From: Anastrepha obliqua
Taxonomy: Eukaryota > Arthropoda > Insecta > Diptera > Tephritidae
Length of the DNA stretch: 64,000 nucleotides
Reading direction: 5' to 3'
Assembly: GCF_027943255.1 (NCBI RefSeq)
Contig: NC_072892.1
Coordinates: 116,515,792 to 116,579,791 of the forward strand
Part shown: one piece after another, positions 44,560-55,139 of the stretch
Numbering within the stretch: position 1 is the first letter of the stretch
Layout: each line of letters opens with the position of its first letter
The notes under the pieces: generated by a model
The model's database searches: none
Told to the model about the DNA's origin: nothing
Seen by the model: the letters and a program-made list of their open reading frames with translations, nothing else
Program-made: the position numbers and the translations under genes

Positions 44560-45090
44560 TTCCGACACCGTAGCACCGCATTTCCCTGAACTTCGTACGG
44601 ATCTCTCTATCCACAGACTAGAGTTTGAGGGCAGAGAGCAATCTTTCTAAGTAAGCAGATTGGAACGAGGGGAAAATCTGCTTGAAGCTGATATTTCTAT
44701 CTTCACTGACGGCTCCAAGATGGAGTCGAAAGTCGGAGCAGGGGTTTTCTCTAAATCAGCCAATTTATCTAATTCCTTAAAACTGCCGAATCCTGCTAGT
44801 GTTTTTCAGGCAGAAGACTTTGGGATCATGGAATATATCAACATTTTTTCCGATAGCCAAGCTGTGGCCAAAGCTCTGACGACGCCATGGTGCAGATCCC
44901 AGCTAGTCAAGTCCTATAAGGAGAGATCAAATCTCTTGGATGATGTAACTAACATTTCTCTAGGTTCTAGGACATAGGAACATAGAGAGAAAGAAAATTG
45001 CTGATGAGCTTGCCTGGAAGGGGTCGACTGAATTGGTTTCAGAGGTCTCTCAGCCGGTCATCGGCATCCCCCTGAGTTGTGGGGACCTTT
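44560..45090 (+). pseudogene. LINE RNase H domain relic
   Basis: The plus frame reads LLEADISIFTDGSKMESKVG (first catalytic D in FTDGSK), NPASVFQAEDFGIMEYI (catalytic E in FQAE) and NIFSDSQAVAKALTT (second D in SDSQ). Then come a short gap and GHRNIERKKIADELAWKGST (RNase H C-terminal block). It ends with LSCGDLSEKKE, which resembles the knuckle entry SCGDLEEKE. It is broken by stops and by an internal deletion before the IFSDSQ block. Confidence 0.7.
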
Positions 45091-45400
45091 CAGAGAAGAA
45101 GGAGATTTCAACTCACCGTCTTCGTGGGGTCGTTAATCCATAGTTGAATCGATGCAGAATTGAAACCTAGAAAAGGTTGAGTGCGTAGTGATACGCTTGC
45201 AGAGCCTTCATTAGCCAGTTTATCAGCCATCTTGTTGTCTGTAATACCACAATGTCCAGGCAGGTAAATAAGACAAGCTTTACTGTGTATTGCAACGTTG
45301 TTCAATTTTGTCTAACATTCACCGACCAATTTCGAAGAGCAGCGTGGGTTAGCAAGGGCTTTTAGTGCAGCTTGACTGTCACTACAAATTCCAATACTTT
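45091..45400 (-). pseudogene. LINE RNase H fragment, convergent copy
   Basis: The minus strand reads GICSDSQAALKALANPRCSS (catalytic D block), KLVGEC, a stop, KLNNVAIHSKACLIYLPGHC and GITDNKMADKLANEGSA, the W-PGH-GI-GN--AD-LA--GS block. The expected W is Y and the GNE is DNK. It meets the plus-strand RNase H relic at about 45090, tail to tail. Confidence 0.7.
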
Positions 45401-46240
45401 ATAGGAAAAATATAAAATTGTATAGAATTTTTGTAAAAACTTTTTATAATCTTTTGTTCAGCATTTCGATTGCGGGTATTTCCCTTGCCATTTTTTTGAG
45501 AACAAGAACCTGTCAAATACCAGTTACCCGTGGAACCGTACTCGACAGAACCGGCTCATCAGATACTCGGCACCGCACATCACTATTTGGTGAGCCTAAA
45601 AAATGGCCAACATAAAATCGAGTAGAGTATCAAGTGTGTTGCATACAATGTCCCAAAGCGAAAATTCATGTTGCCATTTTTTATGCACGCACCTGCATAC
45701 ATACATACATTTGTATTTTCGTTGTTTCGTTTTTTTCTACTTATTTCGGGAATTTGACTATTTTTTGCACGGATTTTGCATTTACACACATTCGTTGATT
45801 AATTGAGAAATATCTCTGACTACAGGTAAACGAATGCTGGAAATGTAAGGGTTTCGCAGAGAGTGGGGATGGGATGCTAATGTCGACATGGGGTTTGCGG
45901 CCACGAAATTAGAAACAACATTTTTTGGGCTTCTCGCTCCAGTTGGCTGCGGAAAAATGAAAAAAAACAATTCACATAAATATTGATTCCTAACTGAATA
46001 GTCCGTGCATGAAAACTGCTGCTTCCCGGCCTTTGTGATTTATGATTCTTAATTAAAATTAACTTCATTAAGCTGCTGCTGGAAAAATTGGTATTGAGTT
46101 CCCAGTTTTAGATAATAAATATTACTAATTACGGTGTTGAAAAAGAAATTTGGCATACGAAATGTGTGTATGTATATACACATTGACATTTGTAAATATA
46201 TGTTAAAAATTCGGCGCATGATTAAGATTAGCAAATTGCG
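45401..46240. other. Non-coding stretch
   Basis: No transposon protein or gene is visible. A CATACATACATACAT tract lies near 45692. Confidence 0.5.
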
Positions 46241-46244
46241 TCCT

Positions 46245-46382
46245 TGAGCGCGTTAGCAAAATTAAGGACCTTGAAGTAACTTTCGATAACAGTTTCTCTT
46301 TTACTAGGCATATCGAAGTGATAATCAGTGCTAGGTTTTGTAAGTTGTAATGCCTCAAAATGTTGTATCTCTTGTCATCAAA
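46245..46382 (+). pseudogene. Jockey-like LINE reverse transcriptase fragment, 5' part
   Basis: The plus frame reads LERVSKIKDLEVTFDNSFSF and TRHIEVIISARFCKL, a block of Jockey-like elements just after the catalytic core (VKDLGV-FDS-LSF--HI--I). It is interrupted at about 46380 by a short RTE remnant and resumes at 46455. Confidence 0.65.
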
Positions 46383-46452
46383 TAAACGACATAGACGTGG
46401 CGTAGCGAATAAAGTTGTTATCGTAAACTGTAATCGCGCCTATCAAAAAGAA
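46383..46452 (+). mobile_element. Mini RTE fragment nested in Jockey relic
   Basis: About 70 bp contain ACGACATAGACGTGGCGTAG and CGAATAAAG, matching 33100-33128 of the large RTE copy. GTAATCGCGCCTATCAAAAA and GAAGGAGA follow, matching the RTE 3' end. About 230 bp between these two blocks are missing. Confidence 0.6.
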
Positions 46453-46454
46453 GG

Positions 46455-46935
46455 AGAATGTGTCCAAATTCTCTGGTCCGTATATCTACAAGTTTCGCTT
46501 TACATCATTTACTAGGCCACATTTTGAATACGCTACTTTTATACGGAGATCGGCAAATCAGTTTACCACAAATAGGATTGTTTCTAAAATTCGGTCTTCG
46601 CTCTTTAAACTGTATATAGTGAACCCGTATCATCATAACCCTCTTCTCTATCACTTATATATCTTAAAACTTTTGAAAATCGTAGGTCTAAGCTCTTCTC
46701 TTACTTATAAAACCATCAATAGGGCATTTTGGTTTCCCTGATTGATTTGATATGATAGTTTTCATATTCTCAGATGTCCTTTTCGGAAGTCGCCCTAACT
46801 ATTTTAATAATGCTCCTCCCGCTCGATCTCTTCGTGAATTTAATGCAGGCTTATTATTTTTCTTGGCTTCTCTGTTTCAAGGGCAGTTTTTTTAATGTTT
46901 TGTATTTCGCTTTTTAACTTTTGAATTTGTTTGAT
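46455..46935 (+). pseudogene. Jockey-like LINE reverse transcriptase fragment, 3' part
   Basis: The plus strand continues SGPYIYKFRFTSFTRPHFEY and ATFIRRSANQFTTNRI, the YVSFVRPHLEYAS-IW-P----H--RIE block. In broken frames it then has RCPF and NAPPARSLREFNAGLLFF-like sequence (NVPPRSLREF in relatives). It ends in T-rich non-coding sequence. With 46245-46382 it forms one insertion. Confidence 0.6.
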
Positions 46936-47065
46936 TTTGTATTTAGTTTTAAATTTCTCTGTGCAAATAGTCTGTAAGATTGCAAATCCTTAGACTAAAC
47001 AGATAAATAAATATTACGTTTTCTTGTTGTCCTTGTTCATAGAAAAAATTAAGAGAAATTTAGCT

Positions 47066-47302
47066 TTAAAAAATATTAGAGATGTTAACTGCATCTTTGC
47101 CTAGATATGCCCATTTTTCTGTAGAGTAAGAAGCTTCACCACTCGCTGTGGCCGATAGTAAAATAACTAAAAACAAAACAAATAATAACAATAATTTATT
47201 TGGAAATTTAATTATATTATAAGGTTGATTGTTGTACAAAAACCATATAAATCCAAGTTTAAACTTCGCACTTAGTAGAAGAAAAATTAATAAAACTTTC
47301 AT
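47066..47302 (-). CDS. Predicted small secreted peptide gene, two exons
   Basis: A minus-strand ATG at 47302 opens a 31-nt first exon (47302-47272) encoding MKVLLIFLLL. A GT at 47271-47270 starts a 105-nt AT-rich intron that ends in the pyrimidine-rich TTGTTTTGTTTTTAG at 47167. Exon 2 (47166-47066) restores the frame in phase 1 and gives IILLSATASG and then EASYSTEKWAYLG up to NIF and a TAA. The 43-residue product has a textbook signal peptide (Lys, long Leu/Ile core, A-x-A cleavage site after SATA) and a mature part of about 25 residues. A TATAAAAAA box lies at 47366-47358. The donor GTGCGA is weak, no AATAAA was seen downstream, and I do not recognise the peptide. The reading is inference. 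Confidence 0.4.
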   Translation of the reverse strand: MKVLLIFLLLSAKFKLGFIWFLYNNQPYNIIKFPNKLLLLFVLFLVILLSATASGEASYSTEKWAYLGKDAVNISNIF

Positions 47303-47357
47303 CGAAATTTTACCAATAGAATGACCCAAAATAAACAAAAAAAATTGTTTAGTACGA

Positions 47358-47366
47358 TTTTTTATA
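47358..47366 (-). promoter_or_regulatory. Candidate TATA box of the small peptide gene
   Basis: TATAAAAAA on the minus strand lies about 55 nt upstream of the ATG at 47302. That would place a start of transcription near 47335 with a short leader. In AT-rich DNA such boxes also arise by chance. Confidence 0.35.
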
Positions 47367-47639
47367 ATAAAGTTCAAGTTTCACATTTTGATTGGAAACT
47401 TTTTTCGCTGACAGTATTGTGCATTTTTTTCATGTAACGAATACCCAACATTTTTTTAAACACCCAATATCGTCAGAAAACATTTTTTTGCCACCACCAC
47501 TCAATTCAAACTTTCACTTTTTCATTCTATAGCTGAATCTGCTATAAAACTGAATACTCTAAATTTCTCTAAAATTAAAAAGCCCAAATTTTTTTTATTG
47601 TATTTTTTTTCTATATTTTATTACAATATATTTTATTAA

Positions 47640-48075
47640 TAATAATCTGCAATACAAAGTACCTAGCCCACAAGGGCATCTCCCACAAGGAGGTGACGGG
47701 CACGACGACCCCGCGGACCCTAGGCAAGATGTCCCTCGTTTCAGCGACTTTGAAGAGTTATCTAGAAAGTTAGGAGACAAAATCCAGCACAGGTGTGTTC
47801 CCATATTGGGCCGGCATGCAACGGGGCGCACTGGGAGTCCCTGGATAGGTCGTTATGGCTTTTCACCTGCGACTTTAAAGGGATGGTCAGGAAGTGCTCA
47901 TTGAGCGAAATAGTAGTAGCTTTCATTGCACCTAGCGAGCGCCGGTCCGTCCGTGTTTTCCGGATAAAGCGTAGGTCAGGCCTCAGAGAACTGGGGTAGG
48001 AGCATTACCTCCGAGGGTACACCCGCTCTTGACTATTTCTGTCCGCACCCCTGCACACGATGCGCTGGTAAAAAA
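47640..48075. other. GC-richer sequence before a LINE ORF1 relic
   Basis: This block is unusually GC-rich for the window (GGAGGTGACGGGCACGACGA near 47690). It has a plus frame with SDFEELSRKLGDKIQHRC and another with ERRSVRVFRIKRRSG. It may be the 5' untranslated or start region of the LINE whose Gag-like ORF follows. I do not recognise the protein. Confidence 0.4.
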
Positions 48076-48079
48076 ACGA

Positions 48080-49194
48080 ATTTGCCTCTTACGAGTGGAA
48101 CATTGCGAACTATAGGAAAATCAAAGACGGTCAATGAAGGAGCTGAAATTACGTCTCAAGAATTAGACGTAAAAGTAACGTCAAAAGTGGTTAAAAATAC
48201 TGCAAATGTGTCCAACGCGCCGTCACATACCCCTGTAACTGCAAAGAACCCAAACACAGAACGGGAAACGGGAGGAGGAAGCCGTAGAGAAATGTTTGAG
48301 AGTGCTTAGGAAGATGAAAGCAGTTATATTGAAGAGTAGAAATACTTCCACGGAAATAAAGACCGGGGGCTCTCAGAGCTTGACGAACTTTTCGACGTCA
48401 TGAAAAACTGCAGACGAGGTTGGATTCGAGCTGAGAAAGCCGGTAAAGGCCGTCTCTTGCCGGACACATCAACGAAAGAAATCGGAGGTGGCACCCCCGC
48501 AGCAGCTCGAAAAACAGGTGTTGTCCAGGAGAGTACTCCTTTAACCGCAAAACGGAATGCACCAAGTCCTGCCGCACCCGATTTTTCGAAGAAACTAAGA
48601 AAGCCTGATGGCAAGTGGTAAGCCGTGCCAAAAGGAAGTGATGAAGTGCAGAACGATGGAGCAACGAAGGCTAAAGCGAACCATAATAAGAATGAACGAA
48701 TACCAAAACCAAAATCGGGGCTGTGTTGGTGAAGCCGGTAGAGGGCCACAATTATGCTGAAATCCTCAAAAACATCAGAGAAAAGACCACGCCAGACGAA
48801 ACCTCAACAGTTAAAGGCATAATAAGAACCAAAACTGGCGTTCTTTTACTTGAATTAGAAAAGGAGAAAACAGTTAACGCTGTTTTTTTTTTTTTGAAAC
48901 AATTAGAGAAAACCGTAAAAGCGGTCGGTTCCACCCACCACCACACCCAGACCAACTTCAACTGTAGAGATCAGAGACTTGGATGCCGTCACGTAGAAGA
49001 AGGAAGTTGATGACGCTGTGAGAAAAATGCTAGCTGGCACTAATGAAAATGTCGATGTTAGGGTCACAAAACCTAATCAACAACAACAAGTACGGGCTTA
49101 TGTTACTCTCGCTATTGAAAACGCAGAAAAGCTGCTCAAGCAAAATGATATCATAACCGAATGGGTTAGTGCAAGGATGAGACCAAGAATTTGA
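48080..49194 (+). pseudogene. LINE ORF1 (Gag-like) relic, R1/I group
   Basis: A Lys/Glu/Thr-rich N-terminal part (from 48082) and PAAPDFSKKLRKPDG lead to VLVKPVEGHNYAEILKNIRE, KTTPDETSTVKGIIRTKTGV and LLLELEKEK. After a frame slip at a T-run near 48885 it continues VEIRDLDAVT, a stop, KKEVDDAVRKML, VRAYVTLAIENAEKLLKQND and ITEWVSARMRPR. This matches the central domain of R1/I-type ORF1 proteins. The zinc knuckles that should follow are missing, because transposase sequence starts at about 49188. Confidence 0.75.
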
Positions 49195-49557
49195 GTCATC
49201 GATTCTCCACCAGGAGGCAGCACCCGCCACAGGTAATGGTTTGCACTGCTGTAACCGCAGATGGGCGCTCTCTCACAATGGCCCTCAAATTCACCAAACA
49301 CGAATCCGATGGATTATTCTCTTTGGCCCATTTTGGAGAGCAAGGTCCGAACTAAAAGACTCACCAAAAAACCTGCAAGTCACATTCAGGCAGCTTCCGA
49401 TTCATTTCTAGACCATCTCAAGTCCACCATCTCCAAGGCAAAAGGTTGTCATGTCGAGCAAAAGGAAATTGATTATTTATTTAAATTGAATAAAAGTAAT
49501 TTTCCAAACTAAATTTGTGGCCTTTTTAATTGGTTACACTTCGAGGGCCGAACCCTG
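49188..49557 (+). mobile_element. DD37D (maT-like) element, 3' part with terminal repeat
   Basis: The plus strand reads NLSHRFSTRRQHPPQVMV and CTAVTADGRS, matching VMVWAAVIADGR of the 19916-20698 copy. It then jumps to QWPSNSPNTNPMDYSLWPIL, the third catalytic block. The conserved SPD is SPN but the NPMD aspartate is intact. ESKVRTKR and KAKGCHVEQKEIDY close the protein, with a stop at 49510-49512. The right end, reversed, reads CAGGGTTCGGCCCTCGAAGT and GTAACC next to TA (49558-49559). Its start resembles the repeat of the other copy. Confidence 0.7.
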
Positions 49558-49559
49558 TA

Positions 49560-50840
49560 ATCGATGTTATTAAATACTAATAAGATTCTCTCTTGTAAAA
49601 ACAATGTGGATACATAGATATGATACTTTTATTCTCAAAAAAAGTTTTACATTGAGTGGGTATCATGAAAATATGACGTAAGATATCAATACGCAAATCT
49701 AGAATTAAATATCGTACAATAATGAAAACTGCAAAAATTGGCGATATTTTAAAATCCTAAACAGGCTAATATAGCAAATCAGAGAACTTTCTGTGCGCAT
49801 TAAAGACAATCACTAAAAACCCGAGCATTCTGAAATACGAGAAAAATATTCCCAGCCAGATCCATCAACTTCAATAAACTACTACAATACATCTGCGATT
49901 CCGCACCCCTTTCCACATATATTTTTACCGTTACTTTTACCATTCTTCTGCGCCATTGCATATCCTCGTTGTACGTTTTTTCTATCAATGCTGAAGGATT
50001 TTAATGGACTTCTGTTGAAATATACCTATGCAAAGGAGCCGAAGGAGATGAAACAACACAATAGCAATGGTTGAAGAAAAGTGAGGAATTCGCACTCGTC
50101 ACTTGCCATTTACAGCCGCCTGCCTTGCATTTTTTCAACTGCGTTCTTTAGCTACGCTCATCGTACACCTGTACGCCTACATGTCACCCATGTTGCTATT
50201 TTTATTGTTACTGCCATTATTGTCATGCAAATTTCGTTAGTGCTTTTCAGTTGGTGTTTCGCTGCTAACGCGCGTTTGCTTTTTTGCCATTTTAGCCATT
50301 TTTTCAGCCATTGTTAAATTTTTTCCTGATTTGCGTGTACTTCTCACTGTGATTTTGTTTGTGTTCCCTGATTTTATTGTGGTGGTTGTTAGTTGTGTTA
50401 TTATTGTTGTAGTTGGTGCTGTTGTCAATTTGGCCAAAGTGGTTTTTCACTTGTTTTACCGCGAAAAATGCGCAATTTACAGTGAAAATACTCGTGTATG
50501 CGCACACAATGGACCTGTTGGCTGGAAAATGAGTGATGAGTAGGAAGAGGTGATGCAATTTTAATGGGAATGAGTTGAAAATTAACGGTGTGGGTGACAA
50601 ATAAAAACAGGGAAAAATGTTATTTATACTTATGCGCATAATTGTTGGAAAGATGTTGAGCAATGGACGCCAATGACGGACAGGCAGGTAGTGAAATAAA
50701 TGTCGGCTGCTTAAGCTGTAAAGGCGAGTAATACGAGTATTTATGGTATGTACGAGTGTATAGTATGTATGTTGTGCCGCAATTTTCATTGTTGTTTTGT
50801 TGCCTTTTATCGAGCAGGAGGTTATCAATTCAATTGATGT
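49560..50840. other. Non-coding stretch, unique island 50080-50830
   Basis: No transposon protein is present. The second half has TTATTGTTGTAGTTG-type tracts and sparse stops, giving chance frames on both strands. A 20-bp SINE-like piece (ACCGCTATTAGAAAA) lies at about 50849. Confidence 0.4.
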
Positions 50841-50879
50841 CTACCTACCGCTATTAGAAAACTAACCCAGAATCTAGTA

Positions 50880-51468
50880 CTGATATGTCACGCGAAATAC
50901 ATTGAAGTACGATTGCGCCACCTGCACCACTAACATAGAACGAAGAGCGTCCTTTAAAAAGATCATGTCCAAAAGTTTGTTAATTGTTCCACATAGCCTC
51001 TTGTTAGGCTTACACACTTGCTCCAACGCTGATCTAATTTGTTGGTCCCTTCCGAACAATAAGATTTGTTCAAGTATGAAAACTAGCCATTCGTTACTGC
51101 CATTACCTCCTCGTTTGAATAAAATCTTTTCCCCATCACCTATTTCTCCAATTTGGGGAGCAAATGGCAGTCTGACTAAGCCGAGGGAGCTAAGTCTGGA
51201 GAATAGGGGGAATGTGAAATGAGTTACCAACCCACCCTTTTGCCAATAATTTTGCGAATAGAATTGCTGAGCCGTGAGCTGGTGGGTTGTCGTGATCGAA
51301 AAAATCTCTCGATTTCCTTGATTCAAATGAATGCAAACCACAAAGAAATATACCGACCTGGCTAAAACTTGGTGCGGGTTCTTCCAAACGGGTTCTAACT
51401 AAACAAAAACTCGACATGCGCCTGTACTGACATCTCACTGACTTTACACGAACTTTTCTAACGACCAA
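50880..51468 (-). pseudogene. Mariner transposase relic with 5' terminal repeat
   Basis: On the minus strand the end at about 51468 reads TTGGTCGTTAGAAAAGTTCG, which matches the end of the short element at 62998-63373 (GGGTCGTTTAAAAAATCCG). Inside, FSQVGIFLCGLHSF is followed by FFDHDNPPAHGSAILFAKLL (second catalytic D) and HIPPILQT-LPRLS-like sequence (third block, decayed). Near 51030 the C-terminal WSKCVSLTRGYVEQL motif of mariners is seen. The N-terminal domain and first catalytic block are deleted. Confidence 0.7.
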
Positions 51469-51599
51469 CGCATGGATCAAATTTATCTTCTCTGCCAAGC
51501 ACCCAAGGGTTTCTCAAAAAAGAATAATCATGAGTTTTACAAATTTCTTAAATATTATATAAATATCATAACTGTAAATGAATTGGGTTTAACTTAAAT

Positions 51600-52915
51600 A
51601 TTTTTAGTTTTAGTTTAGTTTGAGTTTAGTTTTAAGTCAGTTTTAGTTTTTTTTTAGTTCAGTTTTAGTTTAGCTTCAGTTTAGTTTTAGTTTAGTTTTA
51701 GTTTAGTTTTAGTTTAGTTTTAGTTTAGTTTTAGTTTAGTTTTAGTTTTAGTTTTAGTTTTAGTTTAGTTTTAGTTTAGTTTTAGTTTAGTTTTAGTTTA
51801 GTTTTAGTTTAGTTTAAGTTTAGTTTTAGTTTAGTTTTAGTTCAGTTTTAATTTAGTTTTAGTTTAGTTTTAGTTTAGTTTTAGTTTAGTTTTAGTTTAG
51901 TTTTAGTTTAGTTTTAGTTTAGTTTTAGTTTAGTTTTAGTTTAGTTTTAGTTTAGTTTTAGTTTAGTTTTAGTTTAGTTCTAGTTTAGTTTTAGTTTAGT
52001 TTTAGTTTAGTTTTAGTTTAGTTTTAGTTTAGTTTTAGTTTAGTTTTAGTTTAGTTTTAGTTTAGTTTTAGTTTAGTTTTAGTTTAGTTTTAGTTTAGTT
52101 TTAGTTTAGTTTTAGTTTAGTTTTAGTTTAGTTTTAGTTTAGTTTTAGTTTAGTTTTAGTTTAGTTTTAGTTTAGTTTTAGTTTAGTTTTAGTTTAGTTT
52201 TAGTTTAGTTTTAGTTTAGTTTTAGTTTAGTTTTAGTTTAGTTTTAGTTTAGTTTTAGTTTAGTTTTAGTTTAGTTTAGTTTAGTTTAGTTTAGTTTAGT
52301 TTAGTTTAGTTTAGTTTAGTTTAGTTTAGTTTAGTTTAGTTTAGTTTAGTTTAGTTTAGTTTAGTTTAGTTTTAGTTTAGTTTTAGTTTAGTTTTAGTTT
52401 AGTTTTAGTTTAGTTTTAGTTTAGTTTTAGTTTAGTTTTAGTTTAGTTTAGTTTTGGTTTAGTTTTAGTTTAGTTTTAGTTTAGTTTTAGTTTAGTTTTA
52501 GTTTAGTTTTAGTTTAGTTTTAGTTTAGTTTTAGTTTAGTTTTAGTTTAGTTTTAGTTTAGTTTTAGTTTAGTTTTAGTTTAGTTTTAGTTTAGTTTTAG
52601 TTTAGTTTTAGTTTTAGTTTAGTTTTAGTTTAGTTTTAGTTTAGTTTTAGTTTGGTTTTAGTTTAGTTTTAGTTTAGTTTTAGTTTAGTTTTAGTTTAGT
52701 TTTAGTTTAGTTTTAGTTTAGTTTTAGTTTAGTTTTAGTTTAGTTTTAGTTTAGTTTTAGTTTAGTTTTAGTTTAGTTTTAGTTTAGTTTTAGTTTAGTT
52801 TTAGTTTTGTTTTAGTTTAGTTTTAGTTTAGTTTTAGTTTTAGTTTAGTTTAAGTTTAGTTTTAGTTTAGTTTTAGTTTAGTTTTAGTTTAGTTTTAGTT
52901 TAGTTTAGTTTTTGT
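51600..52915. repeat. Satellite-like array of an 11-bp TTTTAGTTTAG unit
   Basis: About 1.3 kb is a tandem array of alternating TTTTAG and TTTAG, making an 11-bp unit repeated roughly 115 times. A central block (52265-52372) consists only of the 5-mer TTTAG. The edges are degenerate (TTTGAG, TTCAG, TTAAG). The plus strand contains almost no C, so strand asymmetry is extreme. Single guanines per unit do not fit a classic G-quadruplex. It starts just after a mariner relic and ends sharply at about 52915. Confidence 0.95.
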
Positions 52916-54650
52916 TTCGACGCGATCTTCTTTACTTCTTCCAAAGGGTTTCTCGTTGTTTTATTCAAACTGTTGTTTGTGTATGGGTGGGCGCTACTTC
53001 GACGACTTCCACTTTACAATGGTTTTTTGTTTTTACAATTTCGTGTTGTTGGGCATTTTAATCACTTAAGGGATTTGCTTCTCACCCATTACCCAGTCTA
53101 TTATATTTTATTTGCTTAATGGCGTCAGCAGCCGCGAAAAGTGCATTCAATCGCGGCTGTGAGTCGCAACAAGAAGCGAAAGTTAAGCCAGTCAGCGAGC
53201 GGGGAAGGGATGAGAGAACAGGTATTTGCATTCTAAACTGCTCTACTTTTGCAATATTTCCCCGATACATTCACTGTCATCTTGCAACACTCTTGTCTAC
53301 CCCACCTCTCTGTAGATGTAAGGATGCAATTTGCGTCAGTAGCTGCTTCTTATTCTTAATATCCTATTCTTCTTCGACTGGCGACGCACAAACGGGCATT
53401 TTAACATTTCCACACGAGTACATTGCAGACGCCTTGATATCAATGTCGGAGCTGGATAGCTAGAAAGGCTGTTGCCACACTTTTCCTTCCCTTCTTCTTC
53501 CACGTAGATCTGACTCAGCGCCTATGAAACCCTAGCGCCAGCTACTCGTCCCAAGCATCATCAATGTTAGCAGGTGTCTAAAATAGCTTTTAAAGTAATT
53601 GACATACACTTGAGGGTGCAGGCGCAGGCATACGCAAGCAATTGCTCTCACATATATAAGTGTTGCTTTGTGTGTGTGCAGTAAAGCTGCAAGGACATTC
53701 TCGCTTAGTGTTAAGGAAACTTTTCAATTACGCAACGCAAAACTAACACAAAAGCTTCTGACGGCTGCCTGCCTGCCTGCTGACAAGCCTGTAATTACAC
53801 GCCCCTTTAACACATGTCCCACTCATTGTTAACTTTCCTCATGCTTTCAGGCAAGCATATAAAGTGTTGCATGCCCCTCCTCTTCGGTGCGTGTATTTGT
53901 GAAATTTGCATGCCTTCGAATATGCAAAAGCTGGCAAAATAAAAATGTTCTCGTACTGTGCGTGCTTGCGAGATTGATCTCTTTATTTACTCGACAATTA
54001 CCGACAATAGCCGCAGCTGGTTTGTTTCTTCTTCAATTTTTCTTTCCACATAGTTTCTCCCAATATTTACTCACATTCATGTCTTTGACTTGATTACACA
54101 AAAGCCGCGTGCTCATATGCTCAGTAATATTATGTTCGTGTACTTCATTTGGAATATTCGAATTGAAAAGATTTTGGTTTTGAATGACTACTGGCGCTTC
54201 GGGAACGAAAAAGTACAAACAATTGGGTACGCGTCTTTTGATTGTTGCGGGTGGCCATTTCTATGCTTTTGTCACCGGCACCCTCCTTCGGTGGCGTTTC
54301 CAGCATCAATCAATCATTTTTACTTGTGAAGTCAAAGAAATGGCATTTATTTCTTTGCCTTTTTTGCTGGTTGCTCGGGGAATATTTATTGCGCACTTTT
54401 TTTGTTTAGGCGCCCATTTAATATTAAATGGGACGCTTTAAAAGAAATTCTTAAAAAAAAGTGGTTTTGTTAGCACTCGGCAGGGGGTGATGGAGGATTT
54501 GAGAAGGATAAAGTAATGATTGTAGAAACATTATCAGGCGTCGTTTTTTGTTTTGTATTACGATCTGTTTTCTATTTTGAATCTAAACATTAAGCAAATT
54601 ATACAACTTAGGCTAATGCGCTAAATAGGGGAATAAATTCGCTCTCCACA
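52916..54650. other. Unique non-coding island
   Basis: The sequence is even in composition and free of transposon homology. A 114-residue plus frame (53119-53463) has no recognisable domain and no strong start context. There are CTGCCTGCCTGCCTGC near 53766 and GTGTGTGTG near 53670. Confidence 0.4.
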
Positions 54651-54699
54651 TGAATTGATAGAAATAGATTCAGATCCCTTATGAGGTTTGCACTTCGAC

Positions 54700-55110
54700 C
54701 TCATGGTCCTTAGTGTCCTCTAAACATCACAGTACTTCATCCAAGCTCAGCTCCCTTATTAAATTCAGGATAGAGCTGGGTTGAATTGAGCGTATATGCA
54801 TTTCTTTTGCCTGAAATTGGTCAAGATGTCTCCACCTTCTCCACCGTATAGCGCTGCATTCCAGGAGAAGGTACATATGAGTCTTCTGAGATTGGTCGCA
54901 GAAACAACAAGAGTCCATGGACCAAATCCAGATCATGTGCAGATGGCTACGCAGTCTGCAGTGGCCTGTGAGGATGGCCGTGAGCATTCTCAGATTATCC
55001 TTGGGGAGGGGTTATAAGTTTTTAAACCTGTTTTACTTGTACCCTCCCAGTAAGGATTTTGCCTGGCGTAGCCGCATAGTTTGGTGACAGCAAACCTCCC
55101 TTAGATCTAG
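54700..55110 (-). pseudogene. RNase H-type LINE C-terminus
   Basis: The minus strand reads MRLRQAKSLLGGYK, a stop, NRFKNL, LPKDNLRMLTAILTGHCRLR and SHLHMI. Then comes CCFCDQSQKTHMYLLLEC (the knuckle, with H changed to Y), followed by SIQPSSILNLIRELSLDEVL and a stop at 54727-54729. The 3' region includes GAGGTCGAAGTGCAAACC, also present after the plus-strand relative at 8660-9110. The two are therefore copies of one family. Confidence 0.75.
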
Positions 55111-55139
55111 ATACTTGGCTGAATTAAGGCCCTAGCAAA

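Noticed and set aside
51600..52915. CRISPR-like or telomere array
   Set aside because: The units are contiguous without spacers, so it is not CRISPR. The repeat is not TTAGG, and the array is internal, so a telomere is not supported.
53119..53463. 114-residue plus-strand frame
   Set aside because: No motif or signal, no conserved composition, and the shadow frame on the opposite strand is equally open.
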